NCBI RefSeq assembly: GCF_013299185.1
Contig: NZ_JAAFKG010000005.1
Span: forward strand, 94,858 to 158,857
Reading direction: 5' to 3'
Origin: Microcoleus sp. bin48.metabat.b7b8b9.023
Lineage (GTDB): Bacteria; Cyanobacteriota; Cyanobacteriia; Cyanobacteriales; Microcoleaceae
DNA length: 64,000 nucleotides
Part shown: in pieces, positions 1-8,448 of the stretch
How the letters are laid out: every line of letters starts with the position of its first letter
Numbering within the stretch: position 1 is the stretch's first letter
Program-made: the position numbers and the translations under genes
Notes under the pieces: generated by a model
The model's input: the letters and a program-made list of their open reading frames with translations, nothing else
The model's database searches: none
What the model was told of the DNA's origin: nothing

Positions 1-68
1 ACGGTGCGTAGACGATGCCTTGTTAGGGTCTACACATCACTGGATTAACAAGAAACAGGAAACCCAAC

Positions 69-716
69 ATGGATATTACAGGTACTAACGGCAACAACAA
101 TCTGATCGGCTCTTTACAAGCTGATACAATCAGGGGACTTGGAGGAAACGATTTCATTCAAGGTCTTGACGGAGACGATCGCATCTTTGGTGATAACGGT
201 GGTGCAGCCCTGCCGAGCGATGGTAACGACACAATCTTTGCTGGAAACGGAAATGATAACGTCCAGGGTAATGGTGGCAATGACGTACTTTTCGGTGGTA
301 CTGGCAACGATGTGTTGAGTGGTGGCCAAGGCAACGATGTCTTGAATGGTGAGGCGGGCTCAGATTTCCTCACGGGGGGATTGGGCGATGACATCTTGAA
401 TGGCTTCGGCAATCAATCTGGTGCTCAAGTTGACGATCTTTTAGGTGGAGGTGGTGCAGATACCTATGTGCTTGGCAATTTCTCCACTGCCTTCTACACT
501 GCATCCAGCCAATTCGCGCTGATCCGAGGTTTTGCGCCGGGCGAGGGCGACAAGATTCAGATTAAGGGCAGTCTGTCTCAATACACGGTAAGGAAGGATC
601 GCGATCTTCAACTGGGGGGCAGCGCATTTGACACGGAGATTCTGTTAAACGGAAACCGGATTGCTGTTATTCAAGACACGATCAATGTGCCTAATTCCTC
701 GTTCTTTAGCGTTTAG
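69..716 (+). CDS. RTX-type calcium-binding repeat protein (215 aa)
   Basis: A short protein made largely of glycine/aspartate nonapeptide repeats of the GGxGNDxL type (for example GGNGGNDVLFGG-like units) between about residues 20 and 125. Such repeats fold into a calcium-binding parallel beta-roll and are typical of proteins exported by type I secretion. The last ~80 residues lack repeats and form the usual C-terminal beta-rich tail of cyanobacterial RTX proteins. No N-terminal signal peptide is visible, consistent with a C-terminal secretion signal. The ATG is preceded by an AGGAAA ribosome site. No enzymatic domain is seen, so the role (surface layer, adhesion, sheath) is unknown. A hairpin terminator follows ~80 bp downstream. 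Confidence 0.85.
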   Translation: MDITGTNGNNNLIGSLQADTIRGLGGNDFIQGLDGDDRIFGDNGGAALPSDGNDTIFAGNGNDNVQGNGGNDVLFGGTGNDVLSGGQGNDVLNGEAGSDFLTGGLGDDILNGFGNQSGAQVDDLLGGGGADTYVLGNFSTAFYTASSQFALIRGFAPGEGDKIQIKGSLSQYTVRKDRDLQLGGSAFDTEILLNGNRIAVIQDTINVPNSSFFSV

Positions 717-798
717 GAATCTGCTCGAAATAAAGCATCCATAATCGAGTCATGCAGGGTGCATGACGCCATATAACACACCAACATATAGCGTTTTG

Positions 799-827
799 TA
801 GGGGCAATCCACTCGTGGTTGCCCCTA
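799..827 (+). terminator. Hairpin terminator after the RTX gene
   Basis: TAGGGGCAA and TTGCCCCTA form a perfect 9-bp stem around an 11-nt loop, followed by a T-rich stretch (TTTCTTTG). It lies 82 bp downstream of the RTX stop codon. The same GTAGGGGC hairpin type occurs as a dispersed repeat in cyanobacteria, so it may be both a repeat and a terminator. Confidence 0.6.
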
Positions 828-903
828 TTTCTTTGATAGTTGCGTCCAGGATTGACCGATTACCAATTGCCGATTACCAATTACCAATTATTACTTGAAA
901 TTC

Positions 904-1488
904 TTAACTTTTTAAGCTAATAGCAGTTGCGATCGTCCACGCATCCACCAACAGCAACAACAGCGTACATAAAAGTAAAATAAGATACATCCAAGGCTGA
1001 GACAAAGGGCGAACATCTCTAGTATCAATGCCTGTTTTTGCTTGCACTAAACGCACTAATTTAGCAAATCCAGCCACTCGCATCGGTAGCAAATAACCTT
1101 CACCCGCATGACTCAAAAAATAATAAACAAGCCCTCCTTGACCGGTCGATCGAGGTTTAAGAGCCTTCACCTCAGTCCAAGGAAGATTCCAACCCCTGCG
1201 AAACACGCGCGGAAACCATTTCGGATAGGTAACTTCAATCGCCTCCTCGCTGAGGATTACCCGTTCGCTGAGCACGCCGTAAAGGCCCGCTGCGCCGATC
1301 GCAATTGCCGCCCAGAGTGCAGCGGGCGGAACGGGTGCTTTCGTTACTTCCGACAAAAACGGCAACGGAATACTCAGGGCGAAGTACAAACTCAACAGCG
1401 TGATTCTAATCAGCGGAGAAAGCCGGAATACTGCCGGCTCAAATACTGGGGGGGAAGATGGCGAAAGTGCGATCGGTTCTGCTGACAT
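904..1488 (-). CDS. Hypothetical membrane protein with PH-like middle region (194 aa)
   Basis: The N-terminal half has two hydrophobic segments (roughly residues 28-48 and 55-72), the middle is soluble with a WxxVxxLKPR stretch that resembles bacterial PH-like (YdbT/DUF-type) domains, and a strong membrane segment lies near the C-terminus (about residues 165-187, very Leu-rich). It is therefore probably an inner-membrane protein with a small beta-rich cytoplasmic domain. It has no obvious operon partner: the next minus-strand gene upstream is 354 bp away, and a TTGACAG heptamer tract sits immediately upstream of its start. I do not recognise a specific function. Confidence 0.6.
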   Translation of the reverse strand: MSAEPIALSPSSPPVFEPAVFRLSPLIRITLLSLYFALSIPLPFLSEVTKAPVPPAALWAAIAIGAAGLYGVLSERVILSEEAIEVTYPKWFPRVFRRGWNLPWTEVKALKPRSTGQGGLVYYFLSHAGEGYLLPMRVAGFAKLVRLVQAKTGIDTRDVRPLSQPWMYLILLLCTLLLLLVDAWTIATAISLKS

Positions 1489-1495
1489 GGGTAAA

Positions 1496-1526
1496 CAGTT
1501 GACAGTTGACAGTTGACAGTTGACAG
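1496..1526. repeat. Short tandem heptamer repeat (TTGACAG)n
   Basis: Just over four tandem copies of the heptamer TTGACAG sit immediately upstream of the membrane-protein gene at 904-1488. This is the class of short tandemly repeated repetitive (STRR) sequence common in filamentous cyanobacteria. Larger or related tracts occur at 6067-6096, 12007-12268 and 21823-21871. Confidence 0.9.
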
Positions 1527-1842
1527 CGAAGTGATAAGAATGGAGATTTAAACTCCGTTCTTATCAGAATCTGCCGACCTGAGTAAGGGCTTCAAACCTG
1601 CTATTCGGTGAAATTTGATAAGCTGTTTAATGCTATTTTCGCACAACTGTTAGGCTGGTGAACCAAACTCAGGCAAATATGCAAAACATGACTGTATTTG
1701 CAGTGTTGAGTGTCGAGCTAAAATTCTATTCAGAAACTTTGATTCTTAACTGTTGAGTTTTTACCGCTTTGCAAGAGTTGGAATCTTGAGTACCCAGTTA
1801 TCAATTAACTGACAATTTATAACTCAAAACTCACAACTTATA
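1527..1842. other. Intergenic, no gene seen
   Basis: AT-rich spacer between two minus-strand genes. I see no convincing ORF, hairpin or RNA gene. The sequence next to the DUF1830 stop contains loosely repeated TATCAATTAACTGACAA / AACTCAAAACTCACAAC words only. Confidence 0.5.
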
Positions 1843-2232
1843 TTAATCAACGGCTGTTAATGCGGGTACTGTCAAAGGTTCTGAGATTTCTCGGGATTTG
1901 GGGCGGCCGGCCATCATGGTGCGATCGCCCTTACCACCACCTCGCGATCTGTTAGGATTGATTGCAGAATACGGGCCTTCGTTAATCTGCAAGCGATCGC
2001 AAGGAATTTTATCCGACAAAATTGCACTGGCCATCATCCCGGTGTGAATTTCCAATGCTGCGGCCCGCATCGCTTCAAAGACTAAACGCTGTCCGGGAAA
2101 CACCACTCGTTCAAAATACCAGTTAGGAATGTTGCAGATGCGAGCAATCTGAATTTGACTCGTGGCGTTGACGTAGCAGCAGAGAATTTTGCTGTCGGCG
2201 TCTGAGGGTACTGGGTCAAGAATTTGAGCCAT
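1843..2232 (-). CDS. DUF1830 family protein (129 aa)
   Basis: The first ~85 residues match the cyanobacterial DUF1830 family as I remember it: an early CCYVNATSQIQIARI stretch, then IPNWYFERVVFPGQRLVFEA. The family is almost restricted to cyanobacteria and has no established function. The C-terminal ~40 residues are Arg/Gly/Ser-rich (NRSRGGGKGDR) and probably disordered. It stands alone, transcribed away from the radical SAM gene, with ~366 bp between the two divergent starts. Family call is from sequence recognition; role is unknown. Confidence 0.75.
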   Translation of the reverse strand: MAQILDPVPSDADSKILCCYVNATSQIQIARICNIPNWYFERVVFPGQRLVFEAMRAAALEIHTGMMASAILSDKIPCDRLQINEGPYSAINPNRSRGGGKGDRTMMAGRPKSREISEPLTVPALTAVD

Positions 2233-2598
2233 AAATGCTGAGGGGCTTTGCCTAAAAGTTTTAGTTATCTTCTCAGGCTAACATCTTGCGATCCCGGCCT
2301 ACTGTAAAGCCGACTACCAACTGAATAACAGATGAGAGACCGATCGCACCTCATACTTGTCTTTACAAAAAAAAATACCAGATTTTTGACTTTTTCCTGC
2401 GATTTTAGCTCAAAATACGCTGTATTTGCTCAAAAATTAACTTTTTTCTGCTGCGATCGCCCATCGACACCCACCAGCTCACCCTTAAGCCTCTTAGCAA
2501 AATTTAAAAATATTTAATATTAAATTGCGAAAATTAGATTGAATGTAAAGTTATATTAAAAGAATATAAACATAGTTAAAAAAGCTCCACATTAGGAT
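2233..2598. other. Divergent promoter region, no gene seen
   Basis: 366 bp separate the divergent DUF1830 and radical SAM genes. The half next to the radical SAM gene is very AT-rich (2505-2590) with TATAAT-like words. A possible 61-codon ORF at 2332-2517 has no family resemblance and low-complexity composition, so it is not called. Confidence 0.5.
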
Positions 2599-4188
2599 AT
2601 GACAATCATGGAAAGCCGAGAAAACCGAGTTTTGTACGTTCGCCTCCCTTGCAATCCGATATTCCCGATCGGAGTTGTGTACCTTTCGGATCACGTGCAC
2701 AAGCTGTTTCCCGATGTCCAACAGCGGATTTTCGACTTAGGCGCGGTGCCCCCGCTGGATTACGCTAAAGGTTTGGATGCGATCGTAGATCAGTTTGGGC
2801 CAACGCTGTTAGTTTTTTCTTGGCGGGACATTCAAATTTACGCGCCCGTCGGCGGTAGAGGCGGAAATCCGCTGCAAAATGCCTTCGAGTTTTACTACGC
2901 CAAAAATCCCCTAACCAAGTTTCGCGGAGCTCTCGGAGGATTGCGTTTAGCCACCTCCTACTACACCGAACTCTGGCGCAATCTGGGACTGATTAAGCGC
3001 GGATTGAAGCGGGCCCGGAAATACCATCCGGAAGCGCGCGCAGTCGTCGGTGGCGGTGCTGTGAGCGTGTTTTACGAGCAGTTGGGCCGCAGCTTGCCGG
3101 CCGGGACTGTGGTTTCGGTGGGCGAAGGTGAAGCTTTGCTGGAGAAGTTGATTAAGGGCGAAGATTTGGCGCAGGAAAGGTGTTATGTGGTAGGAGAAAC
3201 GGTGCCGCGCGATCGACTAATTCACGAAAAGCCAGCCAACATCGAGAAAACTGCCTGCAACTATAACTACATTGAGAGCATTTGGCCAGAATTTTCCTAT
3301 TATCTACAGGATATGGACTTCTACCTGGGAGTCCAAACCAAGCGCGGCTGTCCTCACAATTGCTGTTACTGCATCTATACGGTGATTGAAGGGAAGCAAG
3401 TGCGGATCAATCCGGCGGATGAGGTGGTGGCGGAGATGCGCCAATTGTACGATCGAGGTATCCGCAATTTCTGGTTTACCGACGCGCAATTTATCCCGGC
3501 GCGCAAATTCATCGATGATGCGATCGAATTATTGCAAAAAATCATCGCCGACGGGATGACAGACATCCACTGGGCTGCTTACATCCGTGCGGACAATCTC
3601 ACACCCGAATTGTGCGATTTGATGGTAAAAACGGGAATGAATTACTTTGAAATCGGCATCACCAGCGGTTCCCAGGAACTGGTTCGCAAAATGCGGATGG
3701 GCTACAACTTGCGAGTAGTTTTGGAAAATTGCCGCGATTTAAAAGCCGCCGGTTACAACGATGTAGTTTCAGTAAATTATTCATTCAACGTCATTGACGA
3801 AACCCTTGAAACCATCCGCCAAACTATTGCCTATCACCGGGAATTAGAGCGGATTTTCGGAGTCGATAAAGTAGAACCAGCGATTTTCTTCATCGGGTTA
3901 CAGCCGCACACAATTTTAGAAGAATACGCCTTTAAAAAGGATATTCTCCAACCCGGTTACGATCCGATGAGTTTGATGCCTTGGACAGCGCGCAAATTGC
4001 TGTGGAATCCGGAACCTTTGGGTTCGTTTTTCGGACAAATTTGTTTAGAAGCTTGGCAGCGAAATTCCAATGATTTCGGCCGCGAAGTGATGGCAATTTT
4101 GGAGGAAAAGTTGGGCTGTGCGGATTTGGAAGAAGCTTTGACTGCACCTGTTGAAATCAAAGACAAACAGTTAACTGCTGTTCGTTGA
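2599..4188 (+). CDS. B12-binding-type radical SAM protein, possibly the photosystem II high-light acclimation family
   Basis: 529 residues. The N-terminal ~230 residues resemble a cobalamin-binding-like Rossmann region (VVGGGAV and VSVGEGEALLEKLI). The radical SAM core then begins with C251-x3-C255-x2-C258 (CPHNCCYC), the ligands for the [4Fe-4S] cluster that cleaves S-adenosylmethionine. GITSGSQELVRKMRMGY is a typical radical-SAM strand and helix segment. The length, the IYAPVGG start region and the occurrence in cyanobacteria fit a family annotated as photosystem II high-light acclimation radical SAM protein; I recall this family but cannot verify it here. It is monocistronic: the next gene lies past a hairpin repeat that starts 8 bp after the stop. 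Substrate is unknown. Confidence 0.75.
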   Translation: MTIMESRENRVLYVRLPCNPIFPIGVVYLSDHVHKLFPDVQQRIFDLGAVPPLDYAKGLDAIVDQFGPTLLVFSWRDIQIYAPVGGRGGNPLQNAFEFYYAKNPLTKFRGALGGLRLATSYYTELWRNLGLIKRGLKRARKYHPEARAVVGGGAVSVFYEQLGRSLPAGTVVSVGEGEALLEKLIKGEDLAQERCYVVGETVPRDRLIHEKPANIEKTACNYNYIESIWPEFSYYLQDMDFYLGVQTKRGCPHNCCYCIYTVIEGKQVRINPADEVVAEMRQLYDRGIRNFWFTDAQFIPARKFIDDAIELLQKIIADGMTDIHWAAYIRADNLTPELCDLMVKTGMNYFEIGITSGSQELVRKMRMGYNLRVVLENCRDLKAAGYNDVVSVNYSFNVIDETLETIRQTIAYHRELERIFGVDKVEPAIFFIGLQPHTILEEYAFKKDILQPGYDPMSLMPWTARKLLWNPEPLGSFFGQICLEAWQRNSNDFGREVMAILEEKLGCADLEEALTAPVEIKDKQLTAVR

Positions 4189-4195
4189 ATTCCTG

Positions 4196-4260
4196 GTTTG
4201 TAGTAAGGACTTCAGTCCTTAAAAATTAAGAATGAAAAAACTAAAGTCCTTACTACAAAC
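4196..4260. repeat. Dispersed hairpin repeat (GTAGTAAGGACTTCAGTCC family), copy 1
   Basis: Inverted arms GTTTGTAGTAAGGACTT and its near-complement AAGTCCTTACTACAAAC flank a ~30-bp centre. It starts 8 bp after the radical SAM stop codon. Related copies lie at 17175-17243, 44675-44746, 46932-46960 (half) and 60561-60620. Position suggests use as a terminator. Confidence 0.85.
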
Positions 4261-4292
4261 TTAAAAATAATTATAAATCGGAGTTAAAAGCC

Positions 4293-5279
4293 ATGACATT
4301 TATCGACCCCAGGACAGATTTTGCATTTAAAAGAATCTTTGCTTCCGAATCAAGCAAGCCGATTCTCATCAGTTTTTTAAATGCCCTGATTTATCAAGGG
4401 AATCCCACGATTCAAGATCTACGAATTCTCGATCCGTATCAAGCCGGAGAAGTTGTGGGATCTAAAGACTCGTATTTAGATGTCAAAGCAACCCTAGATA
4501 ACGGGACGATCGTGATTATCGAAATGCAAGTTTTGAATGTTAAAGCCTTTGAAAAAAGGATTGCCTACAATGCAGCGAAAGCTTACGGAAATCAACTCAC
4601 GCGGGGCAAAGGCTACTTCAGTTTAGACCCAGTAATTGCCATCACAATTACGGATTTTATTTTGTTTGAAAACACCAATAAAATTATTTCGCGTTTTTCT
4701 TTTAGAGAAGAAGAGGAACATTTTGATTATATCTGTCCGACAATGACGCTAATTTTTGTGGAATTACCAAAATTTAATAAGTCTGTTGATGAGTTAGAAT
4801 CTCTAGCTGACAAGTGGATTTATTTTATCCGAGAAGCACCAAATTTGGAAATGGTTCCAGAATCGCTGGAAACAACTGCACCGATTCAGCAAGCTTTTGG
4901 TATTGCTAATACTGTCAACCTCAGCCGCAAAGAATTAGATCAATTGGAAGCACAGGTGTTTTATCTGCAAGATCAGCAAAGGTCGAGGGAAGAAATGTTA
5001 GAAACAGGATTAGAAATGGGTTTGCAGCAGGGTTTGCAGCAGGGTTTGCAGCAGGGTTTGCAGCAGGGTTTGCAGCAGGCTTTGCAGCAGGCTTTGCAGC
5101 GTCAAATTAATAGTACGATTCGTTTGCTGGAACGAAAGCTGGGAACTTTGGATGAGTCAATTAAATCTAGAATTGCACAGTTATCTAGCGAGCGAATCGA
5201 TAGTTTGACAGAAGCTGTGCTTGATTTTAATAGCGCGGACGATTTGGTGAGTTGGTTGCAGGAAATGGGCGATCGATAG
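4293..5279 (+). CDS. Rpn family recombination-promoting nuclease / PD-(D/E)XK transposase-like protein
   Basis: 328 residues starting FIDPRTDFAFKRIF, the signature of the Rpn/TIGR01784 family. A PD-(D/E)XK-like core follows: LDVKATLDNGTIVIIEMQ supplies the acidic residues and the E-x-Q pair. Family members are DNA endonucleases that stimulate RecA-independent recombination; some act in phage defence. Residues ~243-270 are a run of four-residue LQQG/LQQA repeats encoded by a 12-bp tandem repeat (GGTTTGCAGCAG), which would form a coiled coil. An in-frame ATG at 4995, preceded by GAGGGAAGAA, lies just before the repeats and could start a shorter C-terminal product. A DUF2887 relative lies at 36002-36877. 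A 40-residue C-terminal helix pair ends in the LVSWLQEM pattern typical of the group. Confidence 0.85.
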   Translation: MTFIDPRTDFAFKRIFASESSKPILISFLNALIYQGNPTIQDLRILDPYQAGEVVGSKDSYLDVKATLDNGTIVIIEMQVLNVKAFEKRIAYNAAKAYGNQLTRGKGYFSLDPVIAITITDFILFENTNKIISRFSFREEEEHFDYICPTMTLIFVELPKFNKSVDELESLADKWIYFIREAPNLEMVPESLETTAPIQQAFGIANTVNLSRKELDQLEAQVFYLQDQQRSREEMLETGLEMGLQQGLQQGLQQGLQQGLQQALQQALQRQINSTIRLLERKLGTLDESIKSRIAQLSSERIDSLTEAVLDFNSADDLVSWLQEMGDR

Positions 5280-5350
5280 TAAAAAATCAGAGTGCGCCTT
5301 GCGTATCTTGTCTATAGCATTTTCAATTTCATAAACAGCGATCGCACATT

Positions 5351-5950
5351 ATGCCTTACAGTCAATTCACAATTACTAAAGCTAAAAAAGACTTTCAGTT
5401 AACTATCGTGGAGGAAACTCGGTTTTTTCCTGAGGTAGAATCAATTAATCCCAGTCCGAGATTGACTAGCGAATTAGAAGATTTGCCTTGGACGATCGCA
5501 GTTGGTTCAGAAAAAGCGAGATCGGAAGCCCTTGTCTACCCAGTTTTGCAAGAAGTCCGCCGCTTGATGAACCGCCAAATCAGTTTATTTTCGGGACGGG
5601 AATTCAATGTTGACCCCAGTTGCGATCTCACCGGATACGTCGATTTTTTAATTAGCCGATCGCCCGAACAGCTTACCGTAGAAGCGCCCGCGATCGTAGT
5701 TGTGGAAGCAAAAAAAGCCGATTTGAACGAAGGGATCGGTCAATGTATTGCTGAAATGGTAGCAGCACAGCGCTTTAACGAAGCAGCAGAACACCCGATC
5801 GCAACTATCTACGGTTGTATCAGCAGCGGCACTCAATGGCGTTTTCTGAAGCTTTCAGGAACGACTGTGGCGATCGACCTTACCGATTATCCGCTGCTTC
5901 CCGTGGAAACCATTTTAGGATTCTTGGTGTGGATGGTTCAACAGACTTAG
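5351..5950 (+). CDS. Hypothetical protein with PD-(D/E)XK nuclease-like core (199 aa)
   Basis: A middle segment shows the order D-(x)n-E-x-K followed by a Gln helix: CDLTGYVDFLIS, then VVVEAKKADLNEGIGQCIAEM. This is the layout of PD-(D/E)XK nucleases related to the N-terminal domain of type I restriction HsdR subunits, and similar stand-alone proteins are common in filamentous cyanobacteria. There is no helicase or methylase partner nearby. It follows the Rpn gene on the same strand after 71 bp, so the two might be co-transcribed. Nuclease activity is inferred from the motif only. Confidence 0.6.
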   Translation: MPYSQFTITKAKKDFQLTIVEETRFFPEVESINPSPRLTSELEDLPWTIAVGSEKARSEALVYPVLQEVRRLMNRQISLFSGREFNVDPSCDLTGYVDFLISRSPEQLTVEAPAIVVVEAKKADLNEGIGQCIAEMVAAQRFNEAAEHPIATIYGCISSGTQWRFLKLSGTTVAIDLTDYPLLPVETILGFLVWMVQQT

Positions 5951-6033
5951 GTAGATTTCACTTATGCACTAAAAAATAGGATTTCGCACGAAACCCAAAG
6001 TTTTTAGAACTTGCTTGAAAACCTCGCTGTCAA

Positions 6034-6096
6034 CTAAGAGGGCGGGCACGGGGACACCGCCCCTACCTGTCAACTGTCAACTATCAACTGTCAACT
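6034..6096. repeat. GGGCGGGCACGGGGACACCGCCCC palindrome plus heptamer repeat
   Basis: The left half (6038-6066) is a GC-rich palindromic repeat in which an AGGGCGGGCAC arm faces GGTGTCCCC-type sequence. Relatives lie at 12043-12079 (inverted) and inside the coding sequence at 56093-56122. The right half is a run of TGTCAAC heptamers that overlaps the 3' end of the YqgF-like gene and supplies its stop codon. Confidence 0.7.
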
Positions 6097-6487
6097 GTTT
6101 GTTCAAATATCTTTCAATTAGGACGATCGCCACTATATCATCTACAGGCCGCGGCGGAGTCCGCATTCCCTGGGGAATCAAGCGAGAAAGTCCCGTCGCA
6201 GGGTACATTTCCCAGTAACGATCCTTCGCTTCTAGACTGCTGAATCTCTCGTCAATCTGCACAATTTTTATAAAGGGCGACAAACTCTGACTGAGTTTTT
6301 GTTTCCAACTTTTAGAAGTTGTTTGGTCTCCCATGACTAATAACTCAATGGGAAACTGTTTGCACAGTGATTGAATGGTAGATATTGCTTCGTCGGACAG
6401 CACTACTTGATGGTAGGAGATGTTCTTATCTCTACCCATCACGGCGATGCCGCACTTGTCTTTCCCCGGATCGAAACCTAAAATCAT
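6077..6487 (-). CDS. YqgF/RuvX-like RNase H-fold protein (136 aa)
   Basis: Beginning at the internal ATG at 6487, the protein starts MILGFDPGKDKCGIAV, the first strand and catalytic Asp of the YqgF/RuvC RNase H fold. LLVMGDQTTS and VQIDERFSSLEAKDRYW correspond to later conserved strands (family members have a DERxST-type motif), and RPVDDIVAIVLIERYL carries a C-terminal Asp. YqgF/RuvX proteins process pre-16S rRNA or act as resolvase-like nucleases, and this is a divergent cyanobacterial branch. A longer reading frame adds 19 residues upstream that do not match the fold, so the shorter start is chosen. The last residues (QLTVDS) and the TGA come from the heptamer repeat, so the original C-terminus may have been replaced. 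Confidence 0.75.
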   Translation of the reverse strand: MILGFDPGKDKCGIAVMGRDKNISYHQVVLSDEAISTIQSLCKQFPIELLVMGDQTTSKSWKQKLSQSLSPFIKIVQIDERFSSLEAKDRYWEMYPATGLSRLIPQGMRTPPRPVDDIVAIVLIERYLNKQLTVDS

Positions 6488-6685
6488 ATTTATGAGTCCT
6501 GTGTTAATAAGTTTGTAGTTGCGATCGAGCGCCGACAAACTCAATCGCCAACCTATATCTAATCTGATACTTGCATTCTTGACTGTCTCAAAATCTTGGC
6601 GGGCGATCGCACTTATTTTGCTTGACTTTTTTGCAGGATTGACATACTATATCATCATAGGAATCCGTGCGGCCATATAAAGCCT

Positions 6686-6848
6686 AAAATCAGAAACCAG
6701 GTTTTTGCCACAATCTTTGCTTCCCCGTTTTAATTTATCGAAAAAACCCAGTTTCTTTGACCCCCGCGCACAAATCAGAAACCAGGTTTTTGCCACAATA
6801 TTTGCTTCCCAGTTTTGATTTATCGAAAAAACCCGGTTTCTTTCACCC
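6686..6848. repeat. Dispersed AGAAACCAGGTTTTT inverted repeats (tandem pair)
   Basis: Two tandem copies of an element beginning CAGAAACCAGGTTTTTGCCACAAT and ending AAAAAACCCAGTTTCTTT-like sequence, so that each copy can fold into a hairpin. Related copies occur at 20796-20862, 48049-48118 and 60711-60779. Together with 6886-6941 it fills the 480-bp gap between the YqgF-like gene and the FGE-like gene, where no gene was seen. Confidence 0.8.
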
Positions 6849-6885
6849 CGCGCAAAAACTCGGTTGCTCTCGCCCTTGTGCGGGC

Positions 6886-6941
6886 GGTGCGTCGCTGTGA
6901 GATTGTCGATGTGATTTGCAAATTGTAGATGGCGACGCACC
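6886..6941. repeat. GGTGCGTCGC...GCGACGCACC hairpin repeat, copy 1
   Basis: Arms GGTGCGTCGC and GCGACGCACC bracket a ~35-bp centre. It lies just past the 3' end of the FGE-like gene. Other copies are at 8192-8330 (double), 17087-17148 and 27118-27268 (diverged). Confidence 0.8.
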
Positions 6942-6969
6942 CTACTATCTAAAGAGTAGAGAAGAGTCC

Positions 6970-8088
6970 TCACAGGGAAGACAGGGAGGAAGGGACAGCC
7001 AAAGCTACCGCAACACGAAAACCCACCATCAGGAGCAAGTTGCCCGCATAGTCGTAGTTACGGAAGGCAGTACGGCAATAGAACGCATTGCGGTACAACG
7101 AACCTCCACGCTTGACTCGGTAATCATGTGTTCCAGTTTCCCAAGAACTTCCGTCAGTCGGTGCGCCGTCATAGTTAATGTGCCACTTATCGCTGCACCA
7201 TTCGCAAAGCTCACCGTGCATATCATAAAGTCCAAAGGGATTCGGAGGAAAACTCCCCACATCCATTGTTTGTGCGCGGTTAAGTCCCTTCGGTTCACCA
7301 CCGAAGGGATAATTCCCGTTATAATTAGCTAAATCTGTGGTAATTGTCTCGCCAAAATAGAAAGGTGTTGTAGTTCCGGCGCGACAAGCATATTCCCATT
7401 CTGCTTCCGAAAGTAAGCGATAAATCTTGCCTGTTTTTTCAGAAAGTTTTCGGCAGAATTCTACAGCATCATGCCAGTTTACACTTTCTACAGGACGTTT
7501 TTTACCTTTAAAGCGCGATGGATTATTTCTCATCACTGTTTGCCACTGTGCTTGGGTGATGGGGTATTTTCCTACATAAAAAGTCGGTACTGTTACTTGA
7601 TGCTGCGGACTTTCACAACTCATTCTACCTGATTCTGTTGCTGGCGAACCCATCATAAATGTGCCACCAGGAATGTAAACCATTTCTAGTACAACTCCAT
7701 TACCTAAGTCTTCAGGGAAGTAATGAGCAAAAGACTTTATGCGACTGTTTTCTTTTCCTTCAGCATCGACTGTGATGACATCAAATTCAAAATAGTTACG
7801 TAAATGTTGCTTTATCTTCTCCTCATTTCTACCTTTCAGCAGTGAATAGACAGCAAATTTCACCTGCATAGATTCATCGTGCTGCAATGCTTGCATTATC
7901 AAATCTAAACCTGCTTCTCCATGTTTGAGCGCTTCGGAGAGGGCGGCGATTCTCACTTCGACAATGGGTGAGGCTAATCGGCTTTTAACACCGGGTAAGC
8001 CTCCGAGTACCGCTGCATTGATAGGAATTGAATTTTGTCCGCCACGGACGGCATCGTATGCTCTGGGTTCATTTTGATTCTTTGACAT
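6970..8088 (-). CDS. SUMF1/formylglycine-generating-enzyme-like protein with N-terminal HEAT-like region
   Basis: 372 residues. About 1-110 look like short alpha-helical HEAT-type repeats (VEVRIAALSEALKHGEAGLD and MQVKFAVYSLL). About 125-365 is an FGE-sulfatase domain: VYIPGGTFMMGSP, FYVGKYPITQAQWQ, PVESVNWHDAVEFCRKLS, LLSEAEWEYACRAG, FGLYDMHGELCEWC and RVKRGGSLYR are its usual landmarks. The classical FGE converts a sulfatase Cys to formylglycine, but most cyanobacterial members are variants used as C-type-lectin-like or regulatory effector domains. No sulfatase is nearby, so enzymatic activity is doubtful. The start is supported by GCAGGAG 12 nt upstream. The terminal tail (VPSSLSSL) runs into the repeat-rich 3' flank and may be non-native. 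Confidence 0.85.
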   Translation of the reverse strand: MSKNQNEPRAYDAVRGGQNSIPINAAVLGGLPGVKSRLASPIVEVRIAALSEALKHGEAGLDLIMQALQHDESMQVKFAVYSLLKGRNEEKIKQHLRNYFEFDVITVDAEGKENSRIKSFAHYFPEDLGNGVVLEMVYIPGGTFMMGSPATESGRMSCESPQHQVTVPTFYVGKYPITQAQWQTVMRNNPSRFKGKKRPVESVNWHDAVEFCRKLSEKTGKIYRLLSEAEWEYACRAGTTTPFYFGETITTDLANYNGNYPFGGEPKGLNRAQTMDVGSFPPNPFGLYDMHGELCEWCSDKWHINYDGAPTDGSSWETGTHDYRVKRGGSLYRNAFYCRTAFRNYDYAGNLLLMVGFRVAVALAVPSSLSSL

Positions 8089-8191
8089 TACACCGCACGC
8101 TCCTGCATTTTAATTGAGCAAAAATTTCTTCTGTGATGTCAATATCTCAGGGATGGATTCTTGGTTTCTTTCTTTGCCTTCTTAGCTGTGC

Positions 8192-8330
8192 GGTGCGTCG
8201 CTGTGAGATTGTTGGTGGTGCTTCCAGATTTTTGGTGGCGACGCACCCTACTAATTGGGTATGGTGCGTCGCTCGTTTGATTGTTGGTGGTGCTTCCAGA
8301 TTTTTGGTGGCGATACACTTTACAATTACT
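8192..8330. repeat. GGTGCGTCGC hairpin repeats, tandem pair
   Basis: Two adjacent copies share the centre TTGTTGGTGGTGCTTCCAGA and the arms GGTGCGTCGC / GCGACGCACC (the second right arm has decayed to GGCGATACAC). They account for most of the 360 bp between the divergent-looking gene ends at 8088 and 8449; no gene is seen there. Confidence 0.85.
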
Positions 8331-8448
8331 ATATATATGGGCGCACGGATTCCCATTATTTAATGATATGTCAATAGCGCGAAAAAGTCAAGCAAAATTG
8401 TGGTTCGATCGCCCAAAATTTTTAATAAAATTCGATAGATCGCACTTC

